NCBI GenBank assembly: GCA_934230965.1
Contig: CAKQFW010000007.1
Span: 1-22,970, forward strand
Direction of reading: 5' to 3'
Origin: an uncultured Prevotella sp.
Lineage (GTDB): Bacteria; Bacteroidota; Bacteroidia; Bacteroidales; Bacteroidaceae
DNA: 22,970 nt
Within the stretch, counting starts at the first letter, position 1. The number at the start of each line of letters is the position of its first letter. The notes under the pieces were generated by a model. That model was not told the origin of the DNA. It worked only from the letters and a program-made list of their open reading frames with translations, and did not search any database. Shown here in pieces: positions 6,918 through 14,088 of this stretch. Position numbers and translations under genes: made by a program.

Positions 6918-8192
6918 TTATATACGATACGTTTTCTGTGCTATCATCTCGTTATACACCTCTATATATTCGGCAGCCACGGCCGACTGCGAATAGCGCA
7001 TCTCTACCTTACGGCGAGCGGCGGCCGACAGTGCTCGGGCATCGGCCTCGTTAAGCACCCACTGTATGCCTGCGGCCAGGTCGGCCACATCTTTAAAGTT
7101 GGCCACATAGCCGTTTACGCGATGGTCTATCATCTCGGGTATGCCGCCCACCTTAAAGCCCACACAGGGCACGCCACAGGCTAACGACTCCATGATGGTG
7201 TTGGGCAGATTGTCTTCGAGCGAAGGTAGCACAAACACATCGGCAGCGGCATATACCGAGGCCATTTGTCGCTCGTCGGTAACAAAGCCCACGGCATAGG
7301 TGGGCACGTGCAGCAGGGCGGCAATGGTCTCGCTGTTTCGGCCAATGGCGGCCACACAGGTGTTCTTGGCAAAGTGGGGGCTGGCGTCGGCCAGACGGTT
7401 TACGGCCTCAACAAAATAGTTGGCGCCCTTGCGGTCGTCGTCAACGCGGTGTGCCACGAACAAGATGATGCGGCGGTCGGCTGGCAACTGGTTCTTCAGT
7501 CGGGCCTCGGCCTTATCGGTGGGCGCAAAGAGGCGCGTGTCGATGGGGTTAGGAATGGCCGTGATGCGTTGCCCCTTCATCAGAGCGCTCTGCCGAGCCT
7601 GGCCTTCGAGCCATCGGCTACAGGTAACAAAGTGTATGTTGGCGTTATGATACAGGGCCTTTTTGCGGTTCCACACCTTGCGCGAGAGGTCGGCTTTACC
7701 GCCACCGCGAGGCAGCAGTCGGCAGTTGTGGCACCCTGTACGGAACGAGGGGCACTGTCGCGCATAGTGGCAGATGCCGGTGGCGGTCCATAGGTCGTGC
7801 ATAGTCCAGACCACGGGTTTTCCGCTGCGCACAATGCGTCGTATATCGGCCAGCGACAGCATGCCTTGGTTTATCCACGACAGGTGTATGAGGTCGGCCT
7901 CTTTAAACTCGCGTAGGCTGGTGATGTCGGTTCCTGCATTGGCAATGTCGATGGCAAAGAGGTTGCGTCGAGAGAAGTGCAGATGACAGAAGATGACGAA
8001 ACGTTCCAACAAGAAGTGCAGACGTTGCAGCCAGGCGTGCGGCAATCCCACCACCGTGATATGATCGGTGGTTTTCTTCATTACCAGCATCTTGGCTTTC
8101 ACCCCATTGTTGTTGAGGGCCTCCATGAGGCGGTTAGCAGCCACAGCGGCTCCGCCCACATTCTCGCTTGTGTTTACAATCAATATTCTCAT
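6918..8192 (-). CDS. Family 4 glycosyltransferase
   Basis: 424 residues from the ATG at 8192 (MRILIVNTSENVGGAA), the usual beginning of the GT-B N-domain. An in-frame ATG at 8231 would add 13 residues (MRNYNINVFSALT) and is less likely because it runs into the inverted repeat at 8223. Features are the glycine-rich GGAAVAANR, WTMHDLWTATG, the Cys cluster CHYARQCPSFRTGCHNC, VTCSRWL, IPNPID, and the donor-site ADVFVLPSLEDNLPNTIMESLACGVP with the E-x7-E arrangement typical of GT4. Relatives that start this way work in exopolysaccharide or O-antigen synthesis. It is the first gene of a tight GT4-GT2-regulator run. No clear TAnnTTTG was seen upstream, so the promoter may lie within the inverted repeat or at the CoA-transferase gene. 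Confidence 0.85.
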   Translation of the reverse strand: MRILIVNTSENVGGAAVAANRLMEALNNNGVKAKMLVMKKTTDHITVVGLPHAWLQRLHFLLERFVIFCHLHFSRRNLFAIDIANAGTDITSLREFKEADLIHLSWINQGMLSLADIRRIVRSGKPVVWTMHDLWTATGICHYARQCPSFRTGCHNCRLLPRGGGKADLSRKVWNRKKALYHNANIHFVTCSRWLEGQARQSALMKGQRITAIPNPIDTRLFAPTDKAEARLKNQLPADRRIILFVAHRVDDDRKGANYFVEAVNRLADASPHFAKNTCVAAIGRNSETIAALLHVPTYAVGFVTDERQMASVYAAADVFVLPSLEDNLPNTIMESLACGVPCVGFKVGGIPEMIDHRVNGYVANFKDVADLAAGIQWVLNEADARALSAAARRKVEMRYSQSAVAAEYIEVYNEMIAQKTYRI

Positions 8193-8222
8193 TGTCAACG
8201 CGCTAAATACATTTATATTATA

Positions 8223-8381
8223 GTTTCGCATGCCTATGGCATGCTCTTAGTGACGAGTAGACGAGTTAACAAGCTGCTTGCTTTATAGGTCTAACCTTTC
8301 AAAAGAAAGTTGATAAGTTTTGGTAGCAGCTTGTCTACTTGTCTACTCGTTTACTGACAGCATGCCAAAGGCATGCGAAAC
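8223..8381. repeat. 55-bp inverted repeat with nested palindromes
   Basis: The left arm 8223-8277 and right arm 8326-8381 are reverse complements with few differences, around a 48-base loop. Each arm begins with a small hairpin (GCATGCC, 3-base loop, GGCATGC) preceded by GTTTC. Both then carry GAGTAGAC-type octamers; on the plus strand of the right arm TTGTCTAC, TTGTCTAC and TCGTTTAC follow one another. The inner ends share GCAGCTTG. It fills the gap between the CoA-transferase stop and the GT4 start. Intergenic mobile repeat (MITE or REP-like) or a strong transcription barrier are both possible; there is no coding capacity. Confidence 0.85.
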
Positions 8382-8386
8382 TTCAG

Positions 8387-9892
8387 TTATTTCAGATAAT
8401 CGCTGAAGTCGGTCAGTCGCATGTCGCCCTTGTTCAGATAGGTATCGTGGAAGGCCAAGGCGGCGCGCATGTGCTGCGGCTCGTGGCCTTGCGGTGCTAT
8501 GCGCAGATACTCGCGCAGGAGCGGCTTATAGTCGGGGTGTGCACAGCGCTCAATCACCTCTTGTGCACGGCGCATAGGGCCTTTGCCACGAAGGTCGGCC
8601 ACGCCCTGTTCAGTAACGATAACGTCGACATCGTGCTCGGTGCTATCAACGTGGCAGCACATAGGCACGATGGCACTAATCTTGCCACCCTTAGCCGTAG
8701 ACGGTGTGTAGAAGATGCTGATAGAGCCGTTGCGCTCGTAGTCGCACGAGCCACCGATGCCGTTCATAAGGCTTGAGCCGCAGATGTGGCTTGAGTTTTC
8801 GTTGCCATAGAGGTCGCACTCGAGGGCCGTGTTCATAGCGATAACGCCGAAGCGGCGAATGAGCTCGGGGGCGTTTGACAGCTCGCTGGGACGAAGGGTG
8901 AGGTGCCGACTGAAGAAGTCGATGTTCTCATACACATGCTGTATGCACTCGTTGGTGCAGGTCATGGCGGCAGCCGACGCCTGCGATATCTTTCCCTGTT
9001 CTATCAGTTCAACCACAGCATCTTGCACCACCTCGCTAAACACCTCCATAGGGGGCAAGCCCTCGCACTGTCCGATGGCCTTCATCACGGCGTTGCCCGT
9101 GGTGCCCACACCACTTTGTATGGGGAACATGGTGGGCGGAATGTGGCCCGCCTTCATATCACGGAGGAAGAAGTCGACCACGTTTTGGCCTATGCGTGTA
9201 AGGTCGGCGTTGGGATCGACAAAGCCACGCGCCTCTTCCTCGATATTGCTATCAATAACGCCCACAATCTTCTTGGGGTCAATCTCTACATAGTTGGTGC
9301 CTATGCGCTGTCCCACCGAAAGCAGGGGTATGGGCTGGCGGTGCGGATACTCAGCACACTCATACACGTCGTGCAGCAGTTTGCTGTCAGGACTATGAAA
9401 GCGGTTCAGCTCGATGATGATGCGCTTGGCCAGACGCACAATGGTGGGCACAATGCCCCCCGCGGTGGTAAGATAGGCGCGGCACACGGTGTCGAACTCG
9501 TCAAGGTCGCTCACCTCGATGATGGCCCAGTCAATCTCGCCATAGAAGCCACGGCGCAAGCGCTCGGCCACATGCCCCAGGTGCATATCTTCATAGTCGA
9601 TCTCGCCCAGGTTGGTATGTGTGCGGAAGTCTTTATTGGTAGAGAAGGGGCCGCGGAACTTGATGGCATGCACGTTGGCCAGGTCGCCCTCCAGGCTCTG
9701 GCACCCCGACGCGCCCGTCACCAGGCCTATCTGGTAGGGCTGACCCTCGGCGTGCAGCCGCTCGGCCTTCTTCTTAATTTCTCTTATTACGGCCTTGGGT
9801 ATGCCGTTAGGTGTGAAACCGCTGAAACCGATGGTAGCATCGTGCTCAATCATGGCCGCTGCTTCGGCGGCAGTAATGCGTGTATATGCCAT
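8387..9892 (-). CDS. Succinyl-CoA:acetate CoA-transferase / acetyl-CoA hydrolase family
   Basis: 501 residues, the usual length for class I CoA-transferases of the acetyl-CoA hydrolase/transferase family. Visible hallmarks are ATIGFSGFTPNGIPKA near the N-terminus, GLVTGASGC, IQSGVGTTGNAVM and MEVFSEVVQDAVVELI. Glu287 of SEVVQD is the probable catalytic glutamate that forms the CoA thioester, at the place of Glu294 in Acetobacter AarC. ICGSSLMNGIGGSCDY and VTEQGVADLRGK mark the C-terminal domain. In a succinate/propionate-forming Bacteroidales the likely role is CoA transfer between acetate and succinate or propionate in the cytosol. It has its own promoter (10010-10038) and is followed directly by the inverted repeat, so it is probably monocistronic. 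Exact acyl specificity is not readable. Confidence 0.9.
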   Translation of the reverse strand: MAYTRITAAEAAAMIEHDATIGFSGFTPNGIPKAVIREIKKKAERLHAEGQPYQIGLVTGASGCQSLEGDLANVHAIKFRGPFSTNKDFRTHTNLGEIDYEDMHLGHVAERLRRGFYGEIDWAIIEVSDLDEFDTVCRAYLTTAGGIVPTIVRLAKRIIIELNRFHSPDSKLLHDVYECAEYPHRQPIPLLSVGQRIGTNYVEIDPKKIVGVIDSNIEEEARGFVDPNADLTRIGQNVVDFFLRDMKAGHIPPTMFPIQSGVGTTGNAVMKAIGQCEGLPPMEVFSEVVQDAVVELIEQGKISQASAAAMTCTNECIQHVYENIDFFSRHLTLRPSELSNAPELIRRFGVIAMNTALECDLYGNENSSHICGSSLMNGIGGSCDYERNGSISIFYTPSTAKGGKISAIVPMCCHVDSTEHDVDVIVTEQGVADLRGKGPMRRAQEVIERCAHPDYKPLLREYLRIAPQGHEPQHMRAALAFHDTYLNKGDMRLTDFSDYLK

Positions 9893-10009
9893 AGTGTGTA
9901 AGATTGTTGTTTCTGGATGTATGATGTATAATGCCGGATATTGGCAAATCGTTGTTTACGTTAGCGGGCTGGCAGCCGTCCGTGGCGCGCCCTGCTTTCT
10001 TGTCGGGTA

Positions 10010-10038
10010 CAAAGGTAGCGTTTTTTTCGGTAAGACAA
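10010..10038 (-). promoter_or_regulatory. Promoter of the CoA-transferase gene
   Basis: On the minus strand TACCTTTG (10017 to 10010) matches TAnnTTTG, and TTG (10038 to 10036) lies 18 bases upstream as a -33 element. The leader would be about 110 bases. The rest of the 227-bp gap (9893-10119) holds no gene; a hairpin at 10084-10116 follows the upstream regulator gene. Confidence 0.55.
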
Positions 10039-10083
10039 GGGCTGCGGCCTCATTTTCTGCTGCATACAGACCCTGTTTGCCCC

Positions 10084-10116
10084 TGTGGCGCAGCGCCGGG
10101 CCTGTTGCGCGCCACA
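10084..10116 (-). terminator. Hairpin just after the second HTCS-like gene
   Basis: TGTGGCGC (10084-10091) pairs with GCGCCACA (10109-10116) around a 17-base loop, starting 3 bp after the stop codon at 10120. No U-tract follows on the minus strand, so it is a weak terminator candidate. Confidence 0.3.
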
Positions 10117-10119
10117 AGG

Positions 10120-13100
10120 TCAGTCCTCGTCTTGCATACCCCGGCGTCCCTCCTCGCGGCAGCGGTGCTGGTATTCGAGCGGTGTGCAGCCGAACTTCTG
10201 TGCAAACTGGGTGTAGAAGGTGCCGCGGTTGGAAAATCCTGCCTTATACACTATCTCCTCTACCGTGAGCGTGGTGTGCGACAGCAGGCGGCGTGCACGT
10301 TCCAGACGCGTGGCGCGGATGATGGCGGTGGGCGTGTCGTGGGTGAAGGCGGCCAACTGCCGGTACAGGTTACGCGTGCCTATGCCCAACTGTTGGGCCA
10401 CGAAGGTGGTGCTGAGCTGCGGGTTTGTGATGTTGGCGTTTATCACGGCCACGATGCGCTCCAGCAGTTCCTTCTCGTCCTTGTGCAACACATGGCCGTC
10501 CACCAGTTCGAAGGCGCTTACCGATGTCTCGAAATATTCCTTCAGCACCTGTGCACGCTGCATCAGTCCCGACACTACCGACAGCAGGTCGGCCTCGTCG
10601 TAAGGCTCGGTCAGGCGCACGTCGGCCCCCGTGATGGGAGCCAGGGCATCGGCCTCCGTGTCATCGCGCGAAGTGAGCAGCACCAGGGGCAGGTGAGCCG
10701 TGGAGCGGTGCCCCTTCAGCAGGCGGCAGAAGTCGACGGTGTCGGTATCGAGTCGCCGGGCACCCACCACCACCAGCTGAGGCTGGCGGCGCAGCAGCCA
10801 CTGTCTGGCCGTGCCGGCAGAGCGGCACACCACGGTGTTGTAGCATGAGCCTAAGGCATCGGCCAGCATCCACAGCAGCTCGGCATGTCCGTGCACCACC
10901 ATCACGTAGGGCAGAGAGGGTGCCTTCACGTGCTCGCCCTCGGCCACCTTGACGGGGTGGCCGAGAGCCTCGGCATGGCTGTGCAGCGCCGCCGGGCCGT
11001 GGCCGTGCAACATGGCGCGTGCCAGATCCTTCATGCGTTCGGCGTTGCTACTCACCACTGCCATGTATCGGCGCGTTTTCTCGTCCAGACTGGGCCACTT
11101 CAGCATCTGACGCACGGGGCCGTCGATGAGGGTGAGCGGCGTGCCCATCTCGCGGCTCAACTGCTCCATCTGCCGCACCTTACGACGGTGTGCCTCCAGC
11201 GTGCGTCGCTGCTCCTCACGCTCGCGTCGCCGTCGCTGCACCAGGCGGTACAGGCGCACGCCGCCCCATGCCAAGACCAGGGCCAGGAGGGCATAGCACC
11301 CCTTGGCCCAGGGCGAGGCCCACCAAGGCGGCAGCACGCGCACGGTGAGCGTGCGGGGTGCCGACACCACGGTGCCGTGCCGGTAGCGCACAGCCAGACG
11401 GTAGGTGCCTGGAGCCAGTCCGACCAGCGACAGCAGCGGTCCGCCCACGGTGCGGTGCCACAGGGTGTCGGTGCGGCCCATGCGGTATTCAAAGCTGTAG
11501 CCCGGGGCATCCAGATAGTCGATGGCAGAGAAGCGCAGCGACAGGTAAGTCTGATCGTGGGCTATGCTGATGGAGCGGGTGTCAGTGTCCGGAGAGGGAC
11601 ATAAATCGGAGCAGGAATGGGAGAAAGAGCCAAAATGGGGAAAAGGATGTGAATGGGCGAAATCATGCAGGGGCCGCAGCGTGGCGCCGTCATCAAGTCC
11701 CTCGAACAGCACGGGAGGCACGTAGGGGCGGTCGGGAGCGGCGGCATTCTCGTCTACGCACATCACGCCCTCGGTGGCACCAAAATAGCAGATGCCTGTG
11801 GCGGGGCAGCGCCAGGCGGCCCCGTCGGCCAGCTCCATCGGGGGCCGCACCTCATGGTAGCGGGTGGAGCCGTTCAGCAGGTCTACATGTAGCAGTCCGT
11901 GCGCCGTGGCGGCCCACAGCCCGTGGGCACCATCGGCCGTGATGGCCCGCACGGCCTGTCCCTCCAGGGCGGCCCGTCGGCTCAGGTTGCGCACGTGCAG
12001 GCGCCTGCCATGTCCCCGCACAATGTCCAGCAGTCCGGCCGATGTGCCCACCAACACATGTCCCGGTATGTCGGTGCATAAGGTATGCACGTCATTGGCA
12101 GCCGATGCCCGTGGCCGTACAAACAGCACATGGGTGAGCAGGGAGCGTCGCGTGTCCAGGCAGTACACGCCGTTCTCGCGGTTGGCCAGCCACAGTTCAT
12201 GTCCCTGCTGGCGGATGGTGAAGAACTGCGCGAAGCCGGGTCGGCGGTCATCGTACAGCAGTTGCTGGCAGGATACTATCTCGGGTTCGCCCGCCGTGTC
12301 CTTCAGCCATATATGCAACAGCCCGTTCCAGTTCGACACGGCCCACAGCTCGTCAGGCCCCGTCTCCACCACATAGTGTATGCAGCGCACCATGGGCCAC
12401 TGCCTGGGCCGCAGGCGGCACACGCGCTGCAGGCGGTAAGAATAGTAGTTCAGCCCTTCGCCCTCAGCCCCTATCCACAGCAGGCGGCGGTGTGCCGACG
12501 GCACGATGTTGAACACCATGTCGTGTCCTAACATGCTATTGGCCGTGGTATAGCGGGCCGACGGCCCATCGGTGGTGCGGGCACCGTCGTAGCGTAGCAG
12601 GCCGTTGCCGCGGGTGCCCAGCCACAGGTCGCCGTGAGGGTCTATATAGATGGCCCGCACGGCGGCCCCCGTCCAGCCGCTCTGGCCGAAGGACATGGGC
12701 AGAAAGCGGTAGCGGTCGTACACATACTGCAGCAGCCCCCCATCGGTGGCCATCCACACCAGAGGCTGCCGCCGGTCAGGCACGAGGGCGTTCACGCCCT
12801 CGTGCACGGGCAGCAGTTGCCGCGCCCCCGTGCGCAGGTCTATGGCCATCACGCCTCGCCCCTTGTAGGCCACCAGCAGCGTGTGCCCCATGCGCACCAG
12901 GCCGCCTATGCGCCCTGCCGCCGGAGCTGTGGGGCGAGCCTGGCACAGGCGGCGCAGGTGCAGGTCGGTGGCGGTGCGCTCGTATATGTTATAGGCCGTG
13001 TCGGCCACCAGTTGCTGTACGCCGTCCCAGTCGGCGGCATAGGCCAGGCAGGTGCCGGCCACCCTCATGCGCCGCACCAGACGCAGGCGCGTGGTGCCTC

Positions 13101-13680
13101 CTGCTGAGGTGCTGAGGGCAAACACGTCGGTACGCGAGGGCTGCGTCACCACCAGGCGGCGGAGCCCGTCTATCGCGAAGCCCCTGATGCTGTCGAAGCA
13201 CACGCCGGGCAGGGGCGTAGGCACAAACTGCCGCCGGCCGTAGTGGTAATACAGGCAGCGGCCGTCGGCATTGGTGGCCAGCACGGTGCCGTCGGGGGCG
13301 GTGGTGCTGCGGTAGCTGCCGTTCAGTGCCGGATGATAGGCTATGCGGCCCGTGCGGGTGTCCAGGCAGTCCAGCCCGAAGTTGGAATGTATCCACAGCA
13401 CACCGGGCAGAGTCTCGTGTACGCGCTCCACGATGTCGCCGCTTATCCGGTCGTGGCCGTCGCGCCCGGCCCAGTACACCTTCACGTGCCGCCCGTCCAG
13501 GCGGTTCAGACCCTCGTAGGTGCCCGCCCACATATATCCCTGCGCGTCCTGGTGCAGGGCATATACGGCCTGGCTCGACAGGCCGTCGGTCAGACCGATG
13601 GTGCGCACATAGCCGTGCCCCAGGCCCACAAAGGCCGACAGCAGGCTCATGGCAGATAAGATAAGTGTACCCAGCATCAT
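10120..13680 (-). CDS. HTCS-like regulator with no kinase ATPase, no acceptor His and a degenerate receiver
   Basis: 1186 residues. A signal peptide (about 1-22) is followed by two Reg_prop beta-propellers (about 24-660; repeats such as LTDGLSSQAVYALHQDAQGY and GDLWLGTRGNGLLRYDG), a Y_Y_Y domain (about 700-790), a membrane segment (KGCYALLALVLAWGGVRLY) and a DHp-like helix. In the DHp motif the acceptor His is Arg843 (LSREMGTPLTLI). The HATPase domain is missing. A receiver-like fold remains, but the acidic pair is His930-Gly931, the phospho-Asp is Gly973 (QLVVVGARRL) and the Lys is Glu1025 (LTEPY). The C-terminal AraC-type HTH looks intact (VAQQLGIGTRNLYRQLAAFT, VYKAGFSNRGTFYTQFAQKFG). It is divergent from the GH97 gene, so that gene is its likely target. 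The GC-rich reading frame is uninterrupted, so it does not look like a decaying pseudogene; the purifying signal should be tested. Confidence 0.88.
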   Translation of the reverse strand: MMLGTLILSAMSLLSAFVGLGHGYVRTIGLTDGLSSQAVYALHQDAQGYMWAGTYEGLNRLDGRHVKVYWAGRDGHDRISGDIVERVHETLPGVLWIHSNFGLDCLDTRTGRIAYHPALNGSYRSTTAPDGTVLATNADGRCLYYHYGRRQFVPTPLPGVCFDSIRGFAIDGLRRLVVTQPSRTDVFALSTSAGGTTRLRLVRRMRVAGTCLAYAADWDGVQQLVADTAYNIYERTATDLHLRRLCQARPTAPAAGRIGGLVRMGHTLLVAYKGRGVMAIDLRTGARQLLPVHEGVNALVPDRRQPLVWMATDGGLLQYVYDRYRFLPMSFGQSGWTGAAVRAIYIDPHGDLWLGTRGNGLLRYDGARTTDGPSARYTTANSMLGHDMVFNIVPSAHRRLLWIGAEGEGLNYYSYRLQRVCRLRPRQWPMVRCIHYVVETGPDELWAVSNWNGLLHIWLKDTAGEPEIVSCQQLLYDDRRPGFAQFFTIRQQGHELWLANRENGVYCLDTRRSLLTHVLFVRPRASAANDVHTLCTDIPGHVLVGTSAGLLDIVRGHGRRLHVRNLSRRAALEGQAVRAITADGAHGLWAATAHGLLHVDLLNGSTRYHEVRPPMELADGAAWRCPATGICYFGATEGVMCVDENAAAPDRPYVPPVLFEGLDDGATLRPLHDFAHSHPFPHFGSFSHSCSDLCPSPDTDTRSISIAHDQTYLSLRFSAIDYLDAPGYSFEYRMGRTDTLWHRTVGGPLLSLVGLAPGTYRLAVRYRHGTVVSAPRTLTVRVLPPWWASPWAKGCYALLALVLAWGGVRLYRLVQRRRREREEQRRTLEAHRRKVRQMEQLSREMGTPLTLIDGPVRQMLKWPSLDEKTRRYMAVVSSNAERMKDLARAMLHGHGPAALHSHAEALGHPVKVAEGEHVKAPSLPYVMVVHGHAELLWMLADALGSCYNTVVCRSAGTARQWLLRRQPQLVVVGARRLDTDTVDFCRLLKGHRSTAHLPLVLLTSRDDTEADALAPITGADVRLTEPYDEADLLSVVSGLMQRAQVLKEYFETSVSAFELVDGHVLHKDEKELLERIVAVINANITNPQLSTTFVAQQLGIGTRNLYRQLAAFTHDTPTAIIRATRLERARRLLSHTTLTVEEIVYKAGFSNRGTFYTQFAQKFGCTPLEYQHRCREEGRRGMQDED
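11604..11663 (-). repeat. Degenerate 18-bp repeat inside the second regulator gene
   Basis: AATGGG recurs at 11616, 11634 and 11652, exactly 18 bp apart, in a purine-rich plus strand that is less GC-rich than its surroundings. It encodes three six-residue blocks (HSHPFP, HFGSFS, HSCSDL) followed by CPSPDT, between the propeller and the Y_Y_Y domain. It looks like an in-frame microexpansion in a linker. Confidence 0.55.
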
Positions 13681-13744
13681 GGTGGTATCTTCAGGTGTTC
13701 AACATCGTTTTTTTACAGTTGTGCGTTGGGGCGGTTCAGCATTG

Positions 13745-13752
13745 CAAAAGTA
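13745..13752 (-). promoter_or_regulatory. Possible -7 box of the second regulator gene
   Basis: TACTTTTG on the minus strand fits TAnnTTTG about 65 bases before the ATG at 13680. No -33 TTTG is found at the expected distance, so this is tentative. Confidence 0.3.
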
Positions 13753-13822
13753 ATACTTTTCCGCCAACCTTCATGGGTGGCGACCCACAAAATGAGGGCG
13801 GAAACGCAGAAAAAGTAGGCTT

Positions 13823-13860
13823 TTGCACAAATCTGTACATTTATTGCACAAATCTGTACA
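13823..13860. promoter_or_regulatory. Direct-repeat operator between the regulator and GH97 genes
   Basis: TTGCACAAATCTGTACA occurs twice without mismatch (13823-13839 and 13844-13860), 21 bp apart start to start, that is two helical turns. The second copy ends 22 bases before the GH97 -7 box, so it covers the place where a -33 element would be. This arrangement suits a dimer of an AraC-type activator. A related inverted sequence (TGTACAG...TGCACAA) lies at 13944-13962. The binder is inferred to be the regulator encoded at 10120-13680. Confidence 0.65.
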
Positions 13861-13882
13861 GTCCCTAACCCCCTTATACCTT

Positions 13883-13890
13883 TACCTTTG
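13883..13890 (+). promoter_or_regulatory. -7 box of the GH97 gene
   Basis: TACCTTTG matches TAnnTTTG and has no TTTG at -33, consistent with activator dependence. The leader would be about 190 bases and holds GGACAGGG twice, 18 bp apart (13985 and 14003). The remaining 408-bp gap (13681-14088) shows no gene. Confidence 0.55.
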
Positions 13891-14088
13891 CACACGGACA
13901 CCTGCCACACACCATCTGCCGGACACCCTCCCCTGGCCTCTGCTGTACAGAATTATGCACAACCGCCTGCCCATTATATTTAAAGGACAGGGTGACAGAA
14001 AAGGACAGGGCAACACTGCAAAAGAAAGGCAGAGCCGACACGACATGAAAAAATGACATCAATATCTAACTAAAAACAAAACACGATT

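Noticed and set aside
6918..8231. Upstream start of the GT4 gene at 8231
   Set aside because: It would add 13 residues not typical of GT4 N-termini and overlap the inverted repeat; MRILIVNT at 8192 is the usual family start.
8903..9901. 332-residue plus-strand frame opposite the CoA-transferase gene
   Set aside because: Antisense shadow of a well-supported gene with no family features.
9931..10848. 305-residue plus-strand frame over the end of the second regulator
   Set aside because: Antisense shadow; it starts in the intergenic promoter region and has no motif.
10120..13680. Second regulator as a decaying pseudogene
   Set aside because: The 1186-residue frame is unbroken and sensor, membrane and DNA-binding parts look well kept; only phosphorelay residues are lost.
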